Both the position numbers and the translations under genes were made by a program. 64,000 bases of DNA from Glycocaulis abyssi (lineage in GTDB: Bacteria; Pseudomonadota; Alphaproteobacteria; Caulobacterales; Maricaulaceae), in NCBI RefSeq assembly GCF_041429775.1, contig NZ_CP163421.1, positions 2,691,001 through 2,755,000 of the forward strand, in the 5' to 3' direction. The stretch's first letter is position 1. Every line of letters begins with the position of its first letter. The notes under the pieces were generated by a model. The model was not told the origin of the DNA and did not search any database. It saw nothing but the letters and a program-made list of their open reading frames with translations. Below, one piece after another: positions 35,084 through 43,818 of this stretch.

Positions 35084-35671
35084 CTATGCCGTCCCGCCAA
35101 GGGGCGCGCGCACCGTCTCGCGCGCATAGACAGCAGAAAATTTCAGATATTCCTGCAGCCAGCGGCGCGCGGCGCGCGTATTGGCCCAGGGCGGCGGTGT
35201 GGCAACACCATAGGGTATCAGATCGCGCTCGGGCATGGCCGCTTTCAGCTCCAGAAGGGCGCGCGGCATGTGAAAGTCGGACGTGATGATGACCAGGCGC
35301 TGATAGCCGTGCGTGCTCGCCCAGCGCGCTGTCTCCTCGGCATTACCCACCGTGTTGGCCGCCTCGACACCGATATCGACGCAGCAATCGAACAGTTCGG
35401 GCGGCGCACCGGCTGCAGCACGGATGGCATCCATGGTCACTTCCGGATTACCGCCTGAAATCAGCAGGCGCGCGCCATGGCCCTGTGCGAGTATCGAAAC
35501 GCCTGTTGCCACGCGGCCTTCACCGCCTGTCAGCGCCACAATGGCGTCGCCGCTGGCAGGCGCATCGTGAACATGAGACAGCCCCGCACGGACAAACAGC
35601 GCAAAGCCGACAACGGCCGCAATCACCAGGGCGAAGGCGGCAAAGCGGATGACGGAGAAGGCGGCTTTCAT
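35084..35671 (-). CDS. YdcF/DUF218 family protein
   Basis: A 195-residue protein with one N-terminal helix (AAFALVIAAVVGFALFV). The DUF218 fold marks are DAIVALTGGEGRVATGVSIL, GARLLISGGNPEV, EAANTVGNAEETARWA and RLVIITSDFHMPRAL. Members relate to E. coli SanA/YdcF and are tied to envelope barrier function, but the reaction is not established. Located between plsC and ftsX, within an envelope gene run. Confidence 0.88.
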   Translation of the reverse strand: MKAAFSVIRFAAFALVIAAVVGFALFVRAGLSHVHDAPASGDAIVALTGGEGRVATGVSILAQGHGARLLISGGNPEVTMDAIRAAAGAPPELFDCCVDIGVEAANTVGNAEETARWASTHGYQRLVIITSDFHMPRALLELKAAMPERDLIPYGVATPPPWANTRAARRWLQEYLKFSAVYARETVRAPLGGTA

Positions 35672-35746
35672 GTCTTGCGTCTCTCCTCTGGGCGCCGGTG
35701 TGACCAGACTATGGCCCTGTCCGGCCTGCCTGCCAATCGCGCGCGG

Positions 35747-36637
35747 TCATGGCCAGCGTGCTTTCAGTCCGGCGCTGACCGTCAGGCGGGCGGCGATGGC
35801 GGATATAAGACCGGAGACCAGCGCGGCCACCGGCACGATGATGACAATCCACCAGCCCGGCGCAAGGCTGGGCAGGAAGAAGAGCGACGCGGCGCTGCCG
35901 CCGGCCAGGTTGAGACACAAGGCGGCCAGCAGGGCCAGCAGTGATCCGGCTGCGCCCGCTTTCAGGCCCAGCATGAAGAAGCGCTGCTGGAACAGCGCAA
36001 TGATGAAGCTGTCAGGCGCGCCGACCAGATGCAGCGCCTCTGCCACGTCACGGCGCATGGACAGCGCGGCGCGCGCCGCAAACACGATCACGGCTGCTGC
36101 TGCCCCGCATACGAGCAGCACCAGCCCAGCGGCGAAATAGCGTACCGTGGCCGAAGCGCGGGCAATCGCACCAGCCCATAGCCGGTTATCGTCCACGATC
36201 ACGCGGTAGGGGGCATCGGCGAACAGGGCTTCAACCGCCCCGGACGCAGGCCGGTTCTCCGGATCTATCCGCAGCGTCACCAGACGGGGCAGCGGAAAAT
36301 CGTCGGGCAGGGTTGTGCTGCCCAGCCAGGGCCGCAACAGCGCCGTGGACGCAGCGCGCGAGCGCACCTCGACATCGATGACGCCGGGAAGGCCGGAGGC
36401 CAGCGCGCCGGCATCACGCGCCGCCGCGTCGCCGTCTCCTTCATCTGCTGGCAGCACCTGCAGGGTCATTTCCGAAACCAGCTGGTCAGACCATCCGCCC
36501 GCCGCCCGCCAGGCACCGGCCGCGCCGATCACTGACAGGCAGGCGAGGAATACGAGGATAGCGCAGACGGCCAGCAGTGGCAGGTCGCGCCCGGCCTCAC
36601 CGGGCAGTAGCGGGGCTGATCGGCGCGGTTTTGTCAT
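35747..36637 (-). CDS. ftsX: Cell division protein FtsX
   Basis: A 296-residue permease of the FtsEX complex, which controls septal peptidoglycan hydrolysis and divisome activity. It has four membrane helices: one near the N-terminus (LLAVCAILVFLACLSVIGAA), then three in the C-terminal half around AAGLVLLVCGAAAAVIVFAA, GAAGSLLALLAALCLNL and IIVPVAALVSGLISAI. A periplasmic loop of about 120 residues follows the first helix. ATG 36637 overlaps the ftsE stop (four bases), so the two are coupled. Confidence 0.9.
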   Translation of the reverse strand: MTKPRRSAPLLPGEAGRDLPLLAVCAILVFLACLSVIGAAGAWRAAGGWSDQLVSEMTLQVLPADEGDGDAAARDAGALASGLPGVIDVEVRSRAASTALLRPWLGSTTLPDDFPLPRLVTLRIDPENRPASGAVEALFADAPYRVIVDDNRLWAGAIARASATVRYFAAGLVLLVCGAAAAVIVFAARAALSMRRDVAEALHLVGAPDSFIIALFQQRFFMLGLKAGAAGSLLALLAALCLNLAGGSAASLFFLPSLAPGWWIVIIVPVAALVSGLISAIAARLTVSAGLKARWP

Positions 36638-37356
36638 GCGCTCCTTGCCCGGCGATTGAGCCGTCCTTCAGCCAGTTCGAGAACCGGCGCGTTCACCGAG
36701 CGGATAAGGGCGATATCGTGGCTGGCGATCAGTACCGTGGTGCCCAGCCGGTTCAGCTCGACAAACAGGCGCAGGAGCCGCCTTGCCATATCCGGGTCGA
36801 CATTGCCGGTGGGCTCGTCAGCGATCAGGATTTCCGGGCGGCTGACAACGGCTCTGGCAATGGCGGCGCGCTGCTGCTCACCACCGGAAAGCGTTGGGGG
36901 CAGCGCATCGATGCGGTGGCCGAGCCCCACCCAGTTGAGCAATTCCACAATGTCCTCGCCATACTGGCGCACATTCTGTCCGGCGACGCGCAAGGGCAGG
37001 GCCACATTGTCGAAAACACTCAAATGCTGCAGCAGGCGGAAATCCTGAAAAATCACCCCGATGCGCCGCCGGAAAGCGGGCAGGGCGCCGCGCTCCATGA
37101 CGCTGGTATCCTCGCCAAACAGGGAGACCAGCCCGCGCGAGGGGCGTTCAGCCAGATAAATCAGCCTGAGGAGCGATGTTTTACCCGCTCCGGACGGTCC
37201 GGTCAGAAACTGGAAACTTCCACGCGGTAAATCAAAGGAAATGTCGCTTAACACTTCCGGTCCGCGCCCGTAGCGCATGCCGACATTGTCAAAGTGGACA
37301 GCCGGACCCGGTCCGGCTTCGTCTGTCGGGTTGCTGGCGTTTGACGGCTGATCCAT
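36634..37356 (-). CDS. ftsE: Cell division ATP-binding protein FtsE
   Basis: A 240-residue ABC ATPase. Walker A is GPSGAGKTSLLRL, the signature is LSGGEQQRAAIARA, Walker B is ILIADEPTGNVDPDM, and the switch histidine lies in TTVLIASHD. The Q-loop is VIFQDFRLLQHLSVF. ATG 37356 gives a 22-residue disordered leader before FDNVGMRYGRGPEVL; longer in-frame starts are not supported. It partners with FtsX. It is divergent from the zinc-ribbon gene across 114 bases containing a short palindrome. Confidence 0.93.
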   Translation of the reverse strand: MDQPSNASNPTDEAGPGPAVHFDNVGMRYGRGPEVLSDISFDLPRGSFQFLTGPSGAGKTSLLRLIYLAERPSRGLVSLFGEDTSVMERGALPAFRRRIGVIFQDFRLLQHLSVFDNVALPLRVAGQNVRQYGEDIVELLNWVGLGHRIDALPPTLSGGEQQRAAIARAVVSRPEILIADEPTGNVDPDMARRLLRLFVELNRLGTTVLIASHDIALIRSVNAPVLELAEGRLNRRARSA

Positions 37357-37412
37357 GAGACGGGCGGGTTCCCGGAAGGCGCGTGTGGGAAGACAAGAGC
37401 GAACAGGTGTTA

Positions 37413-37428
37413 CTCCCGCATACGGGAG
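37413..37428. promoter_or_regulatory. Short palindrome in the ftsE/zinc-ribbon divergent gap
   Basis: CTCCCG-CATA-CGGGAG is a perfect 6-bp inverted repeat 43 bases before the zinc-ribbon start and 57 bases before ftsE. It could be an operator for either gene or a leader hairpin. Nothing else links it to a known regulator. Confidence 0.25.
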
Positions 37429-37470
37429 CCACGCGAATCTGACTATGCAGGAGATGAGAGGTCGGCGTCC

Positions 37471-38169
37471 ATGATCGTTACCTGCCCAAGCTGTGACACA
37501 CGCTACCGGGTTGACCCTGAGGCCATCGCCCTGCGCAAGGGGCGTGTGCGCTGTGCTGCGTGCGGCCATGGCTGGAAGGCGGATGAGGAGGCGCTCACGC
37601 TTGAGGAGCCGGCCAAGCCGAGCCTGCGCAAGGAACCTCTGCCCGCTGACCCGGCCCCCAGGCCTGCCGGCGGTATCGAGGCGGTCAAACCCCATGAAGT
37701 GGTGCGCAAGCGCGCCGAGACCCGCCGCCAGCGCAGCCGGCAGACGGTGGAAGGCGCAGGCTGGGCCGTTGTTGCCGCGTCTTGCGTCCTGCTTCTCGGC
37801 GCGGCCTGGCTGTTCCGGGTCGATATCGTGGACACCTTCCCGCGCACGGCCAGCGCCTATGCGGCTATCGGTGTGCCGGTAAACCCGCTCGGCCTTGAGG
37901 TGCGCGATCTGCGTGCCAGCCCCTCAGAGGACGAGGAGGGCGCGCTGGTCATTGAAGGCGTCGTGGCCAATACGACGGGCCGCGACCGGCCAACCCTGCC
38001 CTTGCGCGCCGTCATCACCGGTGAGGACGGCAGTGTGCTTGTCGAGTGGGTGGTGATGCTCGATTCGCTCAGCCTGCCTGCACGCGGCGAGGAAAGCTTC
38101 CGCTCGGTGCTCAGCGATCCGCCTGAGGGCGCGGCGGAGCTTGAAGTGCTGTTCGCGCCCGAAGGGTAA
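37471..38169 (+). CDS. MJ0042-type zinc-ribbon membrane protein
   Basis: A 232-residue protein. Residues 1-35 form an MJ0042-type zinc ribbon, with CPSCDTRYRVD and CAACGHGW providing four cysteines. A basic linker and one membrane helix (AVVAASCVLLLGAAWLF) follow. The C-terminal beta domain (LEVRDLRASPSEDEEGALVI to ESFRSVLSDPPEGAAELEV) is a DUF3426-like periplasmic module. The zinc ribbon would be cytoplasmic. Function is unknown. It commonly neighbours ftsEX in alphaproteobacteria, as here. Confidence 0.85.
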   Translation: MIVTCPSCDTRYRVDPEAIALRKGRVRCAACGHGWKADEEALTLEEPAKPSLRKEPLPADPAPRPAGGIEAVKPHEVVRKRAETRRQRSRQTVEGAGWAVVAASCVLLLGAAWLFRVDIVDTFPRTASAYAAIGVPVNPLGLEVRDLRASPSEDEEGALVIEGVVANTTGRDRPTLPLRAVITGEDGSVLVEWVVMLDSLSLPARGEESFRSVLSDPPEGAAELEVLFAPEG

Positions 38170-38173
38170 GGCG

Positions 38174-40621
38174 CTAGAACCTGTCCAGCAGGCGTTCGAT
38201 ATAGGCGCGTTCTTCGGGGGTGAGTGACCCGTCACCGGCCCGGCGGCGCAGCTCTTCGAGTATGTCGCGCGCGCGCTGGCGCTCCATCTCGGATGGCACT
38301 TCGGTGTCCCCGCCAACGCCGCCGCCATCCGTATCGCGGCCCAGCGGATCGCGGTCGGCCTGACCGCGCCCATTGGCCTCGTTTTCCGCCTGCAATCTCT
38401 CGGCTGTTTCGGCAGCGCCTTCGCGCAGGGCGCTCAGGGCCTCATCCTGCGCGGCCAGCGCCCCTTCGCCGTCGCCGCGCTGCAGGGCGCGGCTGGCTTC
38501 GTCCATCTGGCGGGCGGCTTCATCAAAGGCGCGCTCGCCCTCTTCGCTCATCCCGTCAGGCATGTTCTCCAGCAGCTCGGCCAGGCGCCCGCGCAGGCCC
38601 TCCTGCCGCTCGGCCAGAGCGCGGCCCTCCTCGCCCTCGCGCCCTTCAGCCAGATCACCAGAGCGGGACTGTTCGTAGGTCTCATCGGTCAGGCCGCGCT
38701 GCTCGCCAATGACCTCGCCCAGCTCTTCGAGCGCTTCACGCAAGGCGCGTCCCAGCGCGCTTTCGCTCTGGCCCTGACCGCTCCCGCCCGCCATGATCTG
38801 CATATTGCGCAGAAGCTCGGCGAGCTGGGCCAGTGCGCGGCGCGCGCCTTCAGTATCGCCCAGCTCCGTCGCCTCGCGCAGCGCATCGAGCAATTCCTGC
38901 AGCATGTCCGCGTTCAGATCCATGCCCTGACCGCCGCCACTGGCGAGCTGGTCAGATTGCATCGCTTCGCGCATGAGCGCTGCGATATAATTGCGTGTGG
39001 CTTCCTCGAACTGCTCGAACAGGGCCGCCAGTTCCATCTCGTCGGCCCCGCGCGCCAGGGCATCGGAGAGTGCGCGTTCGGCCGCTCTGAGAGCCGCTTC
39101 GGCGTCTGCCAGCGTGCCGAGCTCGGCGCGCAGGGCGATCTGCCAGAGATCTTCCTCGATATGGCCGAGCTCATCGATTTCGCGGGCCCGGCGCACCTGA
39201 TGCATGGCGGTGCGAAGCCCCAGAAACACGATCCGGTCGTCAAAATGGCTGGCCGGTGCATCGCCCAGCGCGTCGAGGGCGCGTGCGAGGCGCTGCACGC
39301 TCTCCGGCGCGCGTTCCAGGCGCAGGTCCGGCTCGTCATCCAGCCAGGGCCAGTACGGGTCTGCGCTCCGGCGGGGATGGGTATCGGGATAGGGTGCGTA
39401 ATCGCCCAGACCATCCAGAAACAGCCGGCGTTCATAGGCGACCGCGCGGGCCATGGCGTCGAGGAAGAGGCGCTGCGGCAGGCGTAAGCCTATCGGTCCG
39501 GTCACGCCGGACTGACCCGCCCCGTCAATGCCCTCCATCCGCACCAGAACGCGTTCACCGGCAAGGACATGGCGCGCGGTTTCCACCGTGGCGCGATAGC
39601 GGTTTTCCCCGCGTGTTGGCATGACCGCGCCGGGGGGAATGTCGATGGTGTCCCAGCTATCGTCCGGCGGATTGGTCTCGCCGCCGGGATCGCGCGCGAG
39701 CTGCAGCCGGTAGTGCTCGATGCCGTAATCATCGACCGCGCTGAATTCCAGAATCAGCCGGCCCTGACCGTCGCTTTCCGGTTCGGCCACCAGCGCCAGC
39801 CGTGGCGGCGTGTCCTCTATCACCTCGAGGTCAAGACGCTCCCTGAACGCGCCGCTGCGCACCATGATGGCGCTGTCCTCATCGACGGTGATGTGCAGCT
39901 GGTGAACGCCGGGGCCGATTTCCTCAATCAGCGCTTCGCCGCCCGATATACGCGGCTGGCGGGCAAGGCCGGTAATGCGTGCGGCCAGTACCGATCCTTG
40001 CGGCACGCGTGCCTCGCGCCGTTCGCGCAAAAACTGCACGGGCCTGCCGGTATAGTCCGGCGGTTCTATCCAGAATTCGGCCACGGCCCGCTCACCGCCG
40101 CCCGCCAGAGGCGTTGGCGAAAAGGCGTCAGACAGCCGTACCCCCGCCATATCGCCTGCGTAGGCAAAAGCGGTGAGCAATACGATGGCGGCGCTGATGC
40201 GGGCGCCATACGTATCAAGCGTGGCCCAGGCAGCGCGTGGACGCCGGGTGCGCGCCTGGCGCAGGGCCTCGCGCATCCGGCCTCTATGGGCCAGCCAGAG
40301 CATACTCTCGCCGGTTGCCGGTTCGTCCTCCATGGCTTCGAACGGGCGGCCCGAAAGCCCGCTATCGGCTTCGACACGCCGGTGGGCGTCGCTCCGCTCC
40401 GGCCAGCGAAAGGTCCGCACGGCAGGTGTGGCGAAAGCCGCGCCCAGTGCCAGCAGGCCCAGCGCCAGGACGGCCCGCCACGGATCGCCCATGCGCTCGA
40501 CCAGTCCGCCCAGCGCCAGCACGCCATAAAGCGCCAGCATGGCCGCCGGCCAGGCAAGGACCGGCGCGGCGCGCTCCCACAACAGGGTGAGGCGGGCAAG
40601 ATGTACGGCCAAGGGTGTCAT
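38174..40621 (-). CDS. TIGR02302/DUF4175 family membrane protein
   Basis: An 815-residue protein. Two or three N-terminal helices (APVLAWPAAMLALYGVL, VLALGLLALGAAFATP, and ISAAIVLLTAFAYAG) precede a large periplasmic region with WIEPPDYTGRP near its start, typical of the TIGR02302 family. The C-terminal third is polar, rich in Glu, Gln, Ala and Arg, and likely coiled coil (for example EGEEGRALAERQEGLRGRLA). Function is unknown. ATG 40621 is preferred over 40669 because the protein then begins MTPLAVHLARLTLLWERA like the family. It follows lptM by 80 bases. Confidence 0.85.
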   Translation of the reverse strand: MTPLAVHLARLTLLWERAAPVLAWPAAMLALYGVLALGGLVERMGDPWRAVLALGLLALGAAFATPAVRTFRWPERSDAHRRVEADSGLSGRPFEAMEDEPATGESMLWLAHRGRMREALRQARTRRPRAAWATLDTYGARISAAIVLLTAFAYAGDMAGVRLSDAFSPTPLAGGGERAVAEFWIEPPDYTGRPVQFLRERREARVPQGSVLAARITGLARQPRISGGEALIEEIGPGVHQLHITVDEDSAIMVRSGAFRERLDLEVIEDTPPRLALVAEPESDGQGRLILEFSAVDDYGIEHYRLQLARDPGGETNPPDDSWDTIDIPPGAVMPTRGENRYRATVETARHVLAGERVLVRMEGIDGAGQSGVTGPIGLRLPQRLFLDAMARAVAYERRLFLDGLGDYAPYPDTHPRRSADPYWPWLDDEPDLRLERAPESVQRLARALDALGDAPASHFDDRIVFLGLRTAMHQVRRAREIDELGHIEEDLWQIALRAELGTLADAEAALRAAERALSDALARGADEMELAALFEQFEEATRNYIAALMREAMQSDQLASGGGQGMDLNADMLQELLDALREATELGDTEGARRALAQLAELLRNMQIMAGGSGQGQSESALGRALREALEELGEVIGEQRGLTDETYEQSRSGDLAEGREGEEGRALAERQEGLRGRLAELLENMPDGMSEEGERAFDEAARQMDEASRALQRGDGEGALAAQDEALSALREGAAETAERLQAENEANGRGQADRDPLGRDTDGGGVGGDTEVPSEMERQRARDILEELRRRAGDGSLTPEERAYIERLLDRF

Positions 40622-40701
40622 CGCGCTGGCGAGCCTAACGCGCCAGCAGGCACGGCGCATCCGCGACATGCACCAGAGCCAGGTTCAGCAAACGGCGCTG
40701 G

Positions 40702-40926
40702 CTATTCGTCGTCGAACGGATCGTCGCCGGGTATCCGGGGCAGGCGCTGCTCGGGGCGTTCGCCGTCCAGCACGCTGTCATCCTCGCCGGGTACACCGTC
40801 CTGTACCGGCACGTCCTGCGGGTCGCCCCATATCGGGCCGGGGCGCTCGAGCGCACCGCGATTGCCGCAGGCGGCAAGGCTTGTTGCCGCCACGCACACT
40901 GCAAGGGTCACGATTGTGGCTTTCAT
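40702..40926 (-). CDS. lptM: LptM-like small lipoprotein
   Basis: A 74-residue lipoprotein with signal peptide MKATIVTLAVCVAATSLAAC (lipobox SLAAC, Cys20) followed by GNRGALERPGP, close to the C-G-x-K/R-G-x-L start of LptM (YifL). LptM helps LptD mature in the LPS export complex at the outer membrane. The remainder is acidic and Pro/Asp-rich, presumably disordered. It starts three bases after argH, the usual alphaproteobacterial position. Assignment rests on the N-terminus and on location. Confidence 0.75.
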   Translation of the reverse strand: MKATIVTLAVCVAATSLAACGNRGALERPGPIWGDPQDVPVQDGVPGEDDSVLDGERPEQRLPRIPGDDPFDDE

Positions 40927-40929
40927 GGC

Positions 40930-42351
40930 TTACTCCTGTGCCAGCCGCTCGGCCCACAGCGCGCATTGTTCGCGAACGCGTACCGGCGCTGTGCCGCCAT
41001 AGCTGGTCCGGCTTTCCATAGATGCCCGGGCAGTGAGCACGTTGAAAACCGCCTCGTCAACGCGCGGCTCGATGGCCTGGAAGACCTCAAGCGGCAGCTC
41101 AGACAGTGAAACACCGCGTGCCTCGGCTTCTTTCACCACACTGCCTGCAATGTGGTGGGCATCGCGGAAGGGCAGGCCCAGCTCGCGCACCACATAGTCG
41201 GCCAGATCGGTGGCATCGGAATAGGCTTCACCGGCCGCCTCTTCCATGGCTTCGCGGTTGAAGGACAAATCAGCGGTCATGCCCGCCATCGCCGCTATCG
41301 CCAGTTCCAGATCATCAAAGGCGGTGAAGACCAGCGCCTTGTCCTCCTGCATATCCTTTGAGTAGGCGAGCGGCAGGCCCTTGCATACGATGATGAGGCC
41401 CTGCAGCGCGCCGGCAATGCGTCCCGGCTTGGCCCGCACCAGCTCGGCGGCATCGGGATTGCGCTTTTGCGGCATGATGGACGAGCCGGTCGAGAAGGCG
41501 TCGGTAAGCTTTGCAAAGCCGAAACGGCGCGAGGTCCACAGGACAATCTCTTCGGCAAAACGGGAGAGATTGACGGCTGCAATCGTGGCCGCGCTCAAAG
41601 CTTCCAGCGCGAAATCACGCGAGGATACGGCGTCGAGCGAGTTGGCCATGGGCCGGTCAAAGCCGAGCGTCTTTGCCGTCATCTCCCGATCAATCGGAAA
41701 GGCGGTGCCAGCCAGCGCGGCGGCGCCCAGCGGGCTTTCATTGAGACGCGCGCGGGCATCGGCAAACCGGCCGATATCGCGTTCTGCGGCCTCCACCCAG
41801 CACAGCAGATGGTGGCCGAGGCTGACCGGCTGGGCGGTCTGCAGATGGGTGAAGCCGGGCATCACCCAGTCTGCATGGGCCTGCGCCTGCGTCACAAGCG
41901 CGCGCTGATAGGCGCGAAGCCCGTCTTCCATGCGCGCGCAGGTCTCACGCAGCCAGAGCCGGAAATCGGTGGCCACCTGATCGTTGCGCGAGCGGGCGGT
42001 GTGCAGCCTGCCTGCCGGTGCGCCAATGCGCTCCTTCAGGGCTGCCTCGATATTCATGTGCACGTCTTCGAGCGCCGGCGACCAGGTGAAGTTTCCGGCG
42101 CGGATATCGGCGCGGATCGTCTCCAGCCCGGCAGAAATGCCGCGGGCATCCTCACTTGAAATTATGCCGCATGCGGCCAACATCGCTGCGTGGGCCAGGC
42201 TGCCGTCAATATCCTGCTCTGCGAGGCGCTGATCGATATCCACCGAGGCGTTGATGGCTTGCAAGATTGCAGACGGGCCGCCAGAGAAGCGTCCACCCCA
42301 CATATCGGTGCCAGAGCCGGGCCGGGATTTCGGGGTATCAGACGTGCTCAT
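40930..42351 (-). CDS. argH: Argininosuccinate lyase
   Basis: A 473-residue enzyme of the fumarase/aspartase superfamily making arginine and fumarate from argininosuccinate. The superfamily signature [16 protein letters not shown] is intact. The N-terminal [17 protein letters not shown] and the catalytic histidine region [18 protein letters not shown] are present, as is [15 protein letters not shown]. Length is normal. It is divergent from the TlpA-type gene across 30 bases and is followed by lptM. Confidence 0.95.
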   Translation of the reverse strand: MSTSDTPKSRPGSGTDMWGGRFSGGPSAILQAINASVDIDQRLAEQDIDGSLAHAAMLAACGIISSEDARGISAGLETIRADIRAGNFTWSPALEDVHMNIEAALKERIGAPAGRLHTARSRNDQVATDFRLWLRETCARMEDGLRAYQRALVTQAQAHADWVMPGFTHLQTAQPVSLGHHLLCWVEAAERDIGRFADARARLNESPLGAAALAGTAFPIDREMTAKTLGFDRPMANSLDAVSSRDFALEALSAATIAAVNLSRFAEEIVLWTSRRFGFAKLTDAFSTGSSIMPQKRNPDAAELVRAKPGRIAGALQGLIIVCKGLPLAYSKDMQEDKALVFTAFDDLELAIAAMAGMTADLSFNREAMEEAAGEAYSDATDLADYVVRELGLPFRDAHHIAGSVVKEAEARGVSLSELPLEVFQAIEPRVDEAVFNVLTARASMESRTSYGGTAPVRVREQCALWAERLAQE

Positions 42352-42381
42352 GGGCTAATCGGACCTTCTGGAAGGAAAGAC

Positions 42382-42990
42382 ATGTTTGAACGTTTCGGGG
42401 CCTTTCTCAAAGCCCGTGGCCTCACTAGCGCGATTATCGCGGCAGCGATACTCGGCCTTGCCGGGTTTCTATACGTGATTTCCACCGCGCTTGTCAGTTC
42501 TCCGCCCGGCCCGCTCGACAGCTATGCGCGCGGTGAGATGAGCCAGTTTGTCACGCTGAACGAGGCGCCGCCCCAGCCGCTGGGCCGCATCATTACCGGC
42601 GAGGGTGAGGAGATGACGCTGGCGGACCGGCGCGGCGGGCTGGTGCTGGTCAATTTCTGGGCCACCTGGTGCGCGCCCTGCGTGGTGGAAATGCCAGAGC
42701 TGGACGCGCTGCAGGCAAGGCTCGGCTCGGAGGATTTCGAGGTGATGGCGATTTCCATGGACCGGACCATGGACGAGGCCCGCCGCTTCTATGAGGAAAA
42801 CGCTCTGGAGCATCTGGCGCTCTATCACGATCCCGCGCTTCGCCTGGCCATGGCAGCAGGCTCGCGCGGCCTGCCCACCACCATTCTATATGACCGCCAT
42901 GGCGGAGAGATTGGCCGTCTGACGGGCGAAGCGGCCTGGGCCAGCGATGACGCCATCGCCCTCATAGAGGCCGCGCTGGAGCGGTATTAG
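42382..42990 (+). CDS. TlpA-type thiol:disulfide oxidoreductase
   Basis: A 202-residue membrane-anchored thioredoxin. One N-terminal helix (SAIIAAAILGLAGFLYVIS) anchors a periplasmic TlpA/ResA-like domain with VNFWATWCAPCVVEMPEL carrying the CAPC motif, and GSRGLPTTILYDRHG with the cis-Pro loop. It should reduce disulfides in periplasmic clients such as apocytochrome c or copper-site proteins. ATG 42382 is preceded by GAAGGAAAG. Divergent from argH, an arrangement common in the class. Confidence 0.88.
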   Translation: MFERFGAFLKARGLTSAIIAAAILGLAGFLYVISTALVSSPPGPLDSYARGEMSQFVTLNEAPPQPLGRIITGEGEEMTLADRRGGLVLVNFWATWCAPCVVEMPELDALQARLGSEDFEVMAISMDRTMDEARRFYEENALEHLALYHDPALRLAMAAGSRGLPTTILYDRHGGEIGRLTGEAAWASDDAIALIEAALERY

Positions 42991-43013
42991 GGGGCAACCT
43001 CCATCTCTCACCT

Positions 43014-43101
43014 CGTCACCCCCACGCAGGTGGGGGTCCAGAGATCGAAGGGCGAAGGCAGTCGCCTACCAGCTCTGGGTTCCCGCCTGCGCGGGAACGA
43101 C
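43014..43101. repeat. Dispersed palindromic repeat (GGGAACCCAGAG type)
   Basis: Two hairpin arms, CCCCCACGCAGGTGGGGG with CCAGAG, and CTCTGGG with TTCCCGCCTGCGCGGGAA, face each other as a larger inverted repeat. Related elements are widespread in alphaproteobacterial intergenic DNA. It sits in the 146-base gap between the convergent tlpA-like gene and the lysine-rich gene. It may act as a two-way terminator. Confidence 0.72.
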
Positions 43102-43136
43102 AAGAGAGAAGCAGCAATGATGGAGGGGTAGCGCCC

Positions 43137-43652
43137 CTACTTGTCCTTCTTGGCCTGAGCCTTCTTGATCTGCTGGCTGACCCGGCCAACCTCGCGCGGA
43201 TCGGTGATCTGCTGGTTCTTCTTGCTGGGTTTGGCCTTCATGCCCTTGTCAGCGGTCTTGCTGGCGGGGCGTTTGGGCGCGGAGGCAGCTGCTTTCATTT
43301 CCATGGCGCGCTTCATGCCCGAAGCGGTGGCGTTGCGGGCTGAGAGCTGCTGGCGGCGCGTCTGCTCGGAATTGAGGCGTTTGAGCGCCTGGGCGAGCAC
43401 CGCCATTTTCTGCTTGGTACCGGCATTGTCGCCAGCGGGTTTTGCGCCTTGCGGCTTGGCCTTGCCGCGCATTTCCCGGCGCTGGCGCTGGCCGATTTCG
43501 CGCGCCCGGTCGCGGCGCTCACGGATCAGCTTGATCGTGCTGGACAGCTCCTTGTCATCCACGCTGGCAATATCGGGGTGGTGGGACTTTTCGACCAGAG
43601 CGGCTTCGTCCTTGTCGAGAAAACGGGCTTCGTCCTTGCGGCTGATCGCCAT
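43137..43652 (-). CDS. Highly basic hypothetical protein, Lys/Arg/Ala-rich
   Basis: A 171-residue protein from ATG 43652, which has AAAGGAG upstream. The N-terminal third (MAISRKDEARFLDKDEAALV and LIRERRDRAREIGQRQRREM) is charged and helical. The C-terminal half is low in complexity, with Lys, Ala and Pro clusters resembling histone-like tails. There is no signal peptide or membrane helix. Nucleic-acid or ribosome binding is possible from composition only. No family recognised. Confidence 0.68.
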   Translation of the reverse strand: MAISRKDEARFLDKDEAALVEKSHHPDIASVDDKELSSTIKLIRERRDRAREIGQRQRREMRGKAKPQGAKPAGDNAGTKQKMAVLAQALKRLNSEQTRRQQLSARNATASGMKRAMEMKAAASAPKRPASKTADKGMKAKPSKKNQQITDPREVGRVSQQIKKAQAKKDK

Positions 43653-43767
43653 GAGGGCACTCCTTTGATGTTTCAGATATTCAGTATGGAACCGATAACG
43701 CCCAAAAGGCAAAGGAAGCTGCAAAGAGCGCTGCAATTTGAACCGTCTGGCTAGCGCGGCAGAAAAA

Positions 43768-43796
43768 AGCCCCGGAGCACGCGCTCCGGGGCTTTT
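43768..43796. terminator. Bidirectional terminator downstream of etfA
   Basis: A perfect 10-bp stem GCCCCGGAGC/GCTCCGGGGC with loop ACGC, with TTTTT on the right and AAAAAA on the left. On the minus strand it lies 23 bases after the etfA stop. Confidence 0.85.
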
Positions 43797-43818
43797 TCAT
43801 GTGAGAGGCGTTGAAAGC

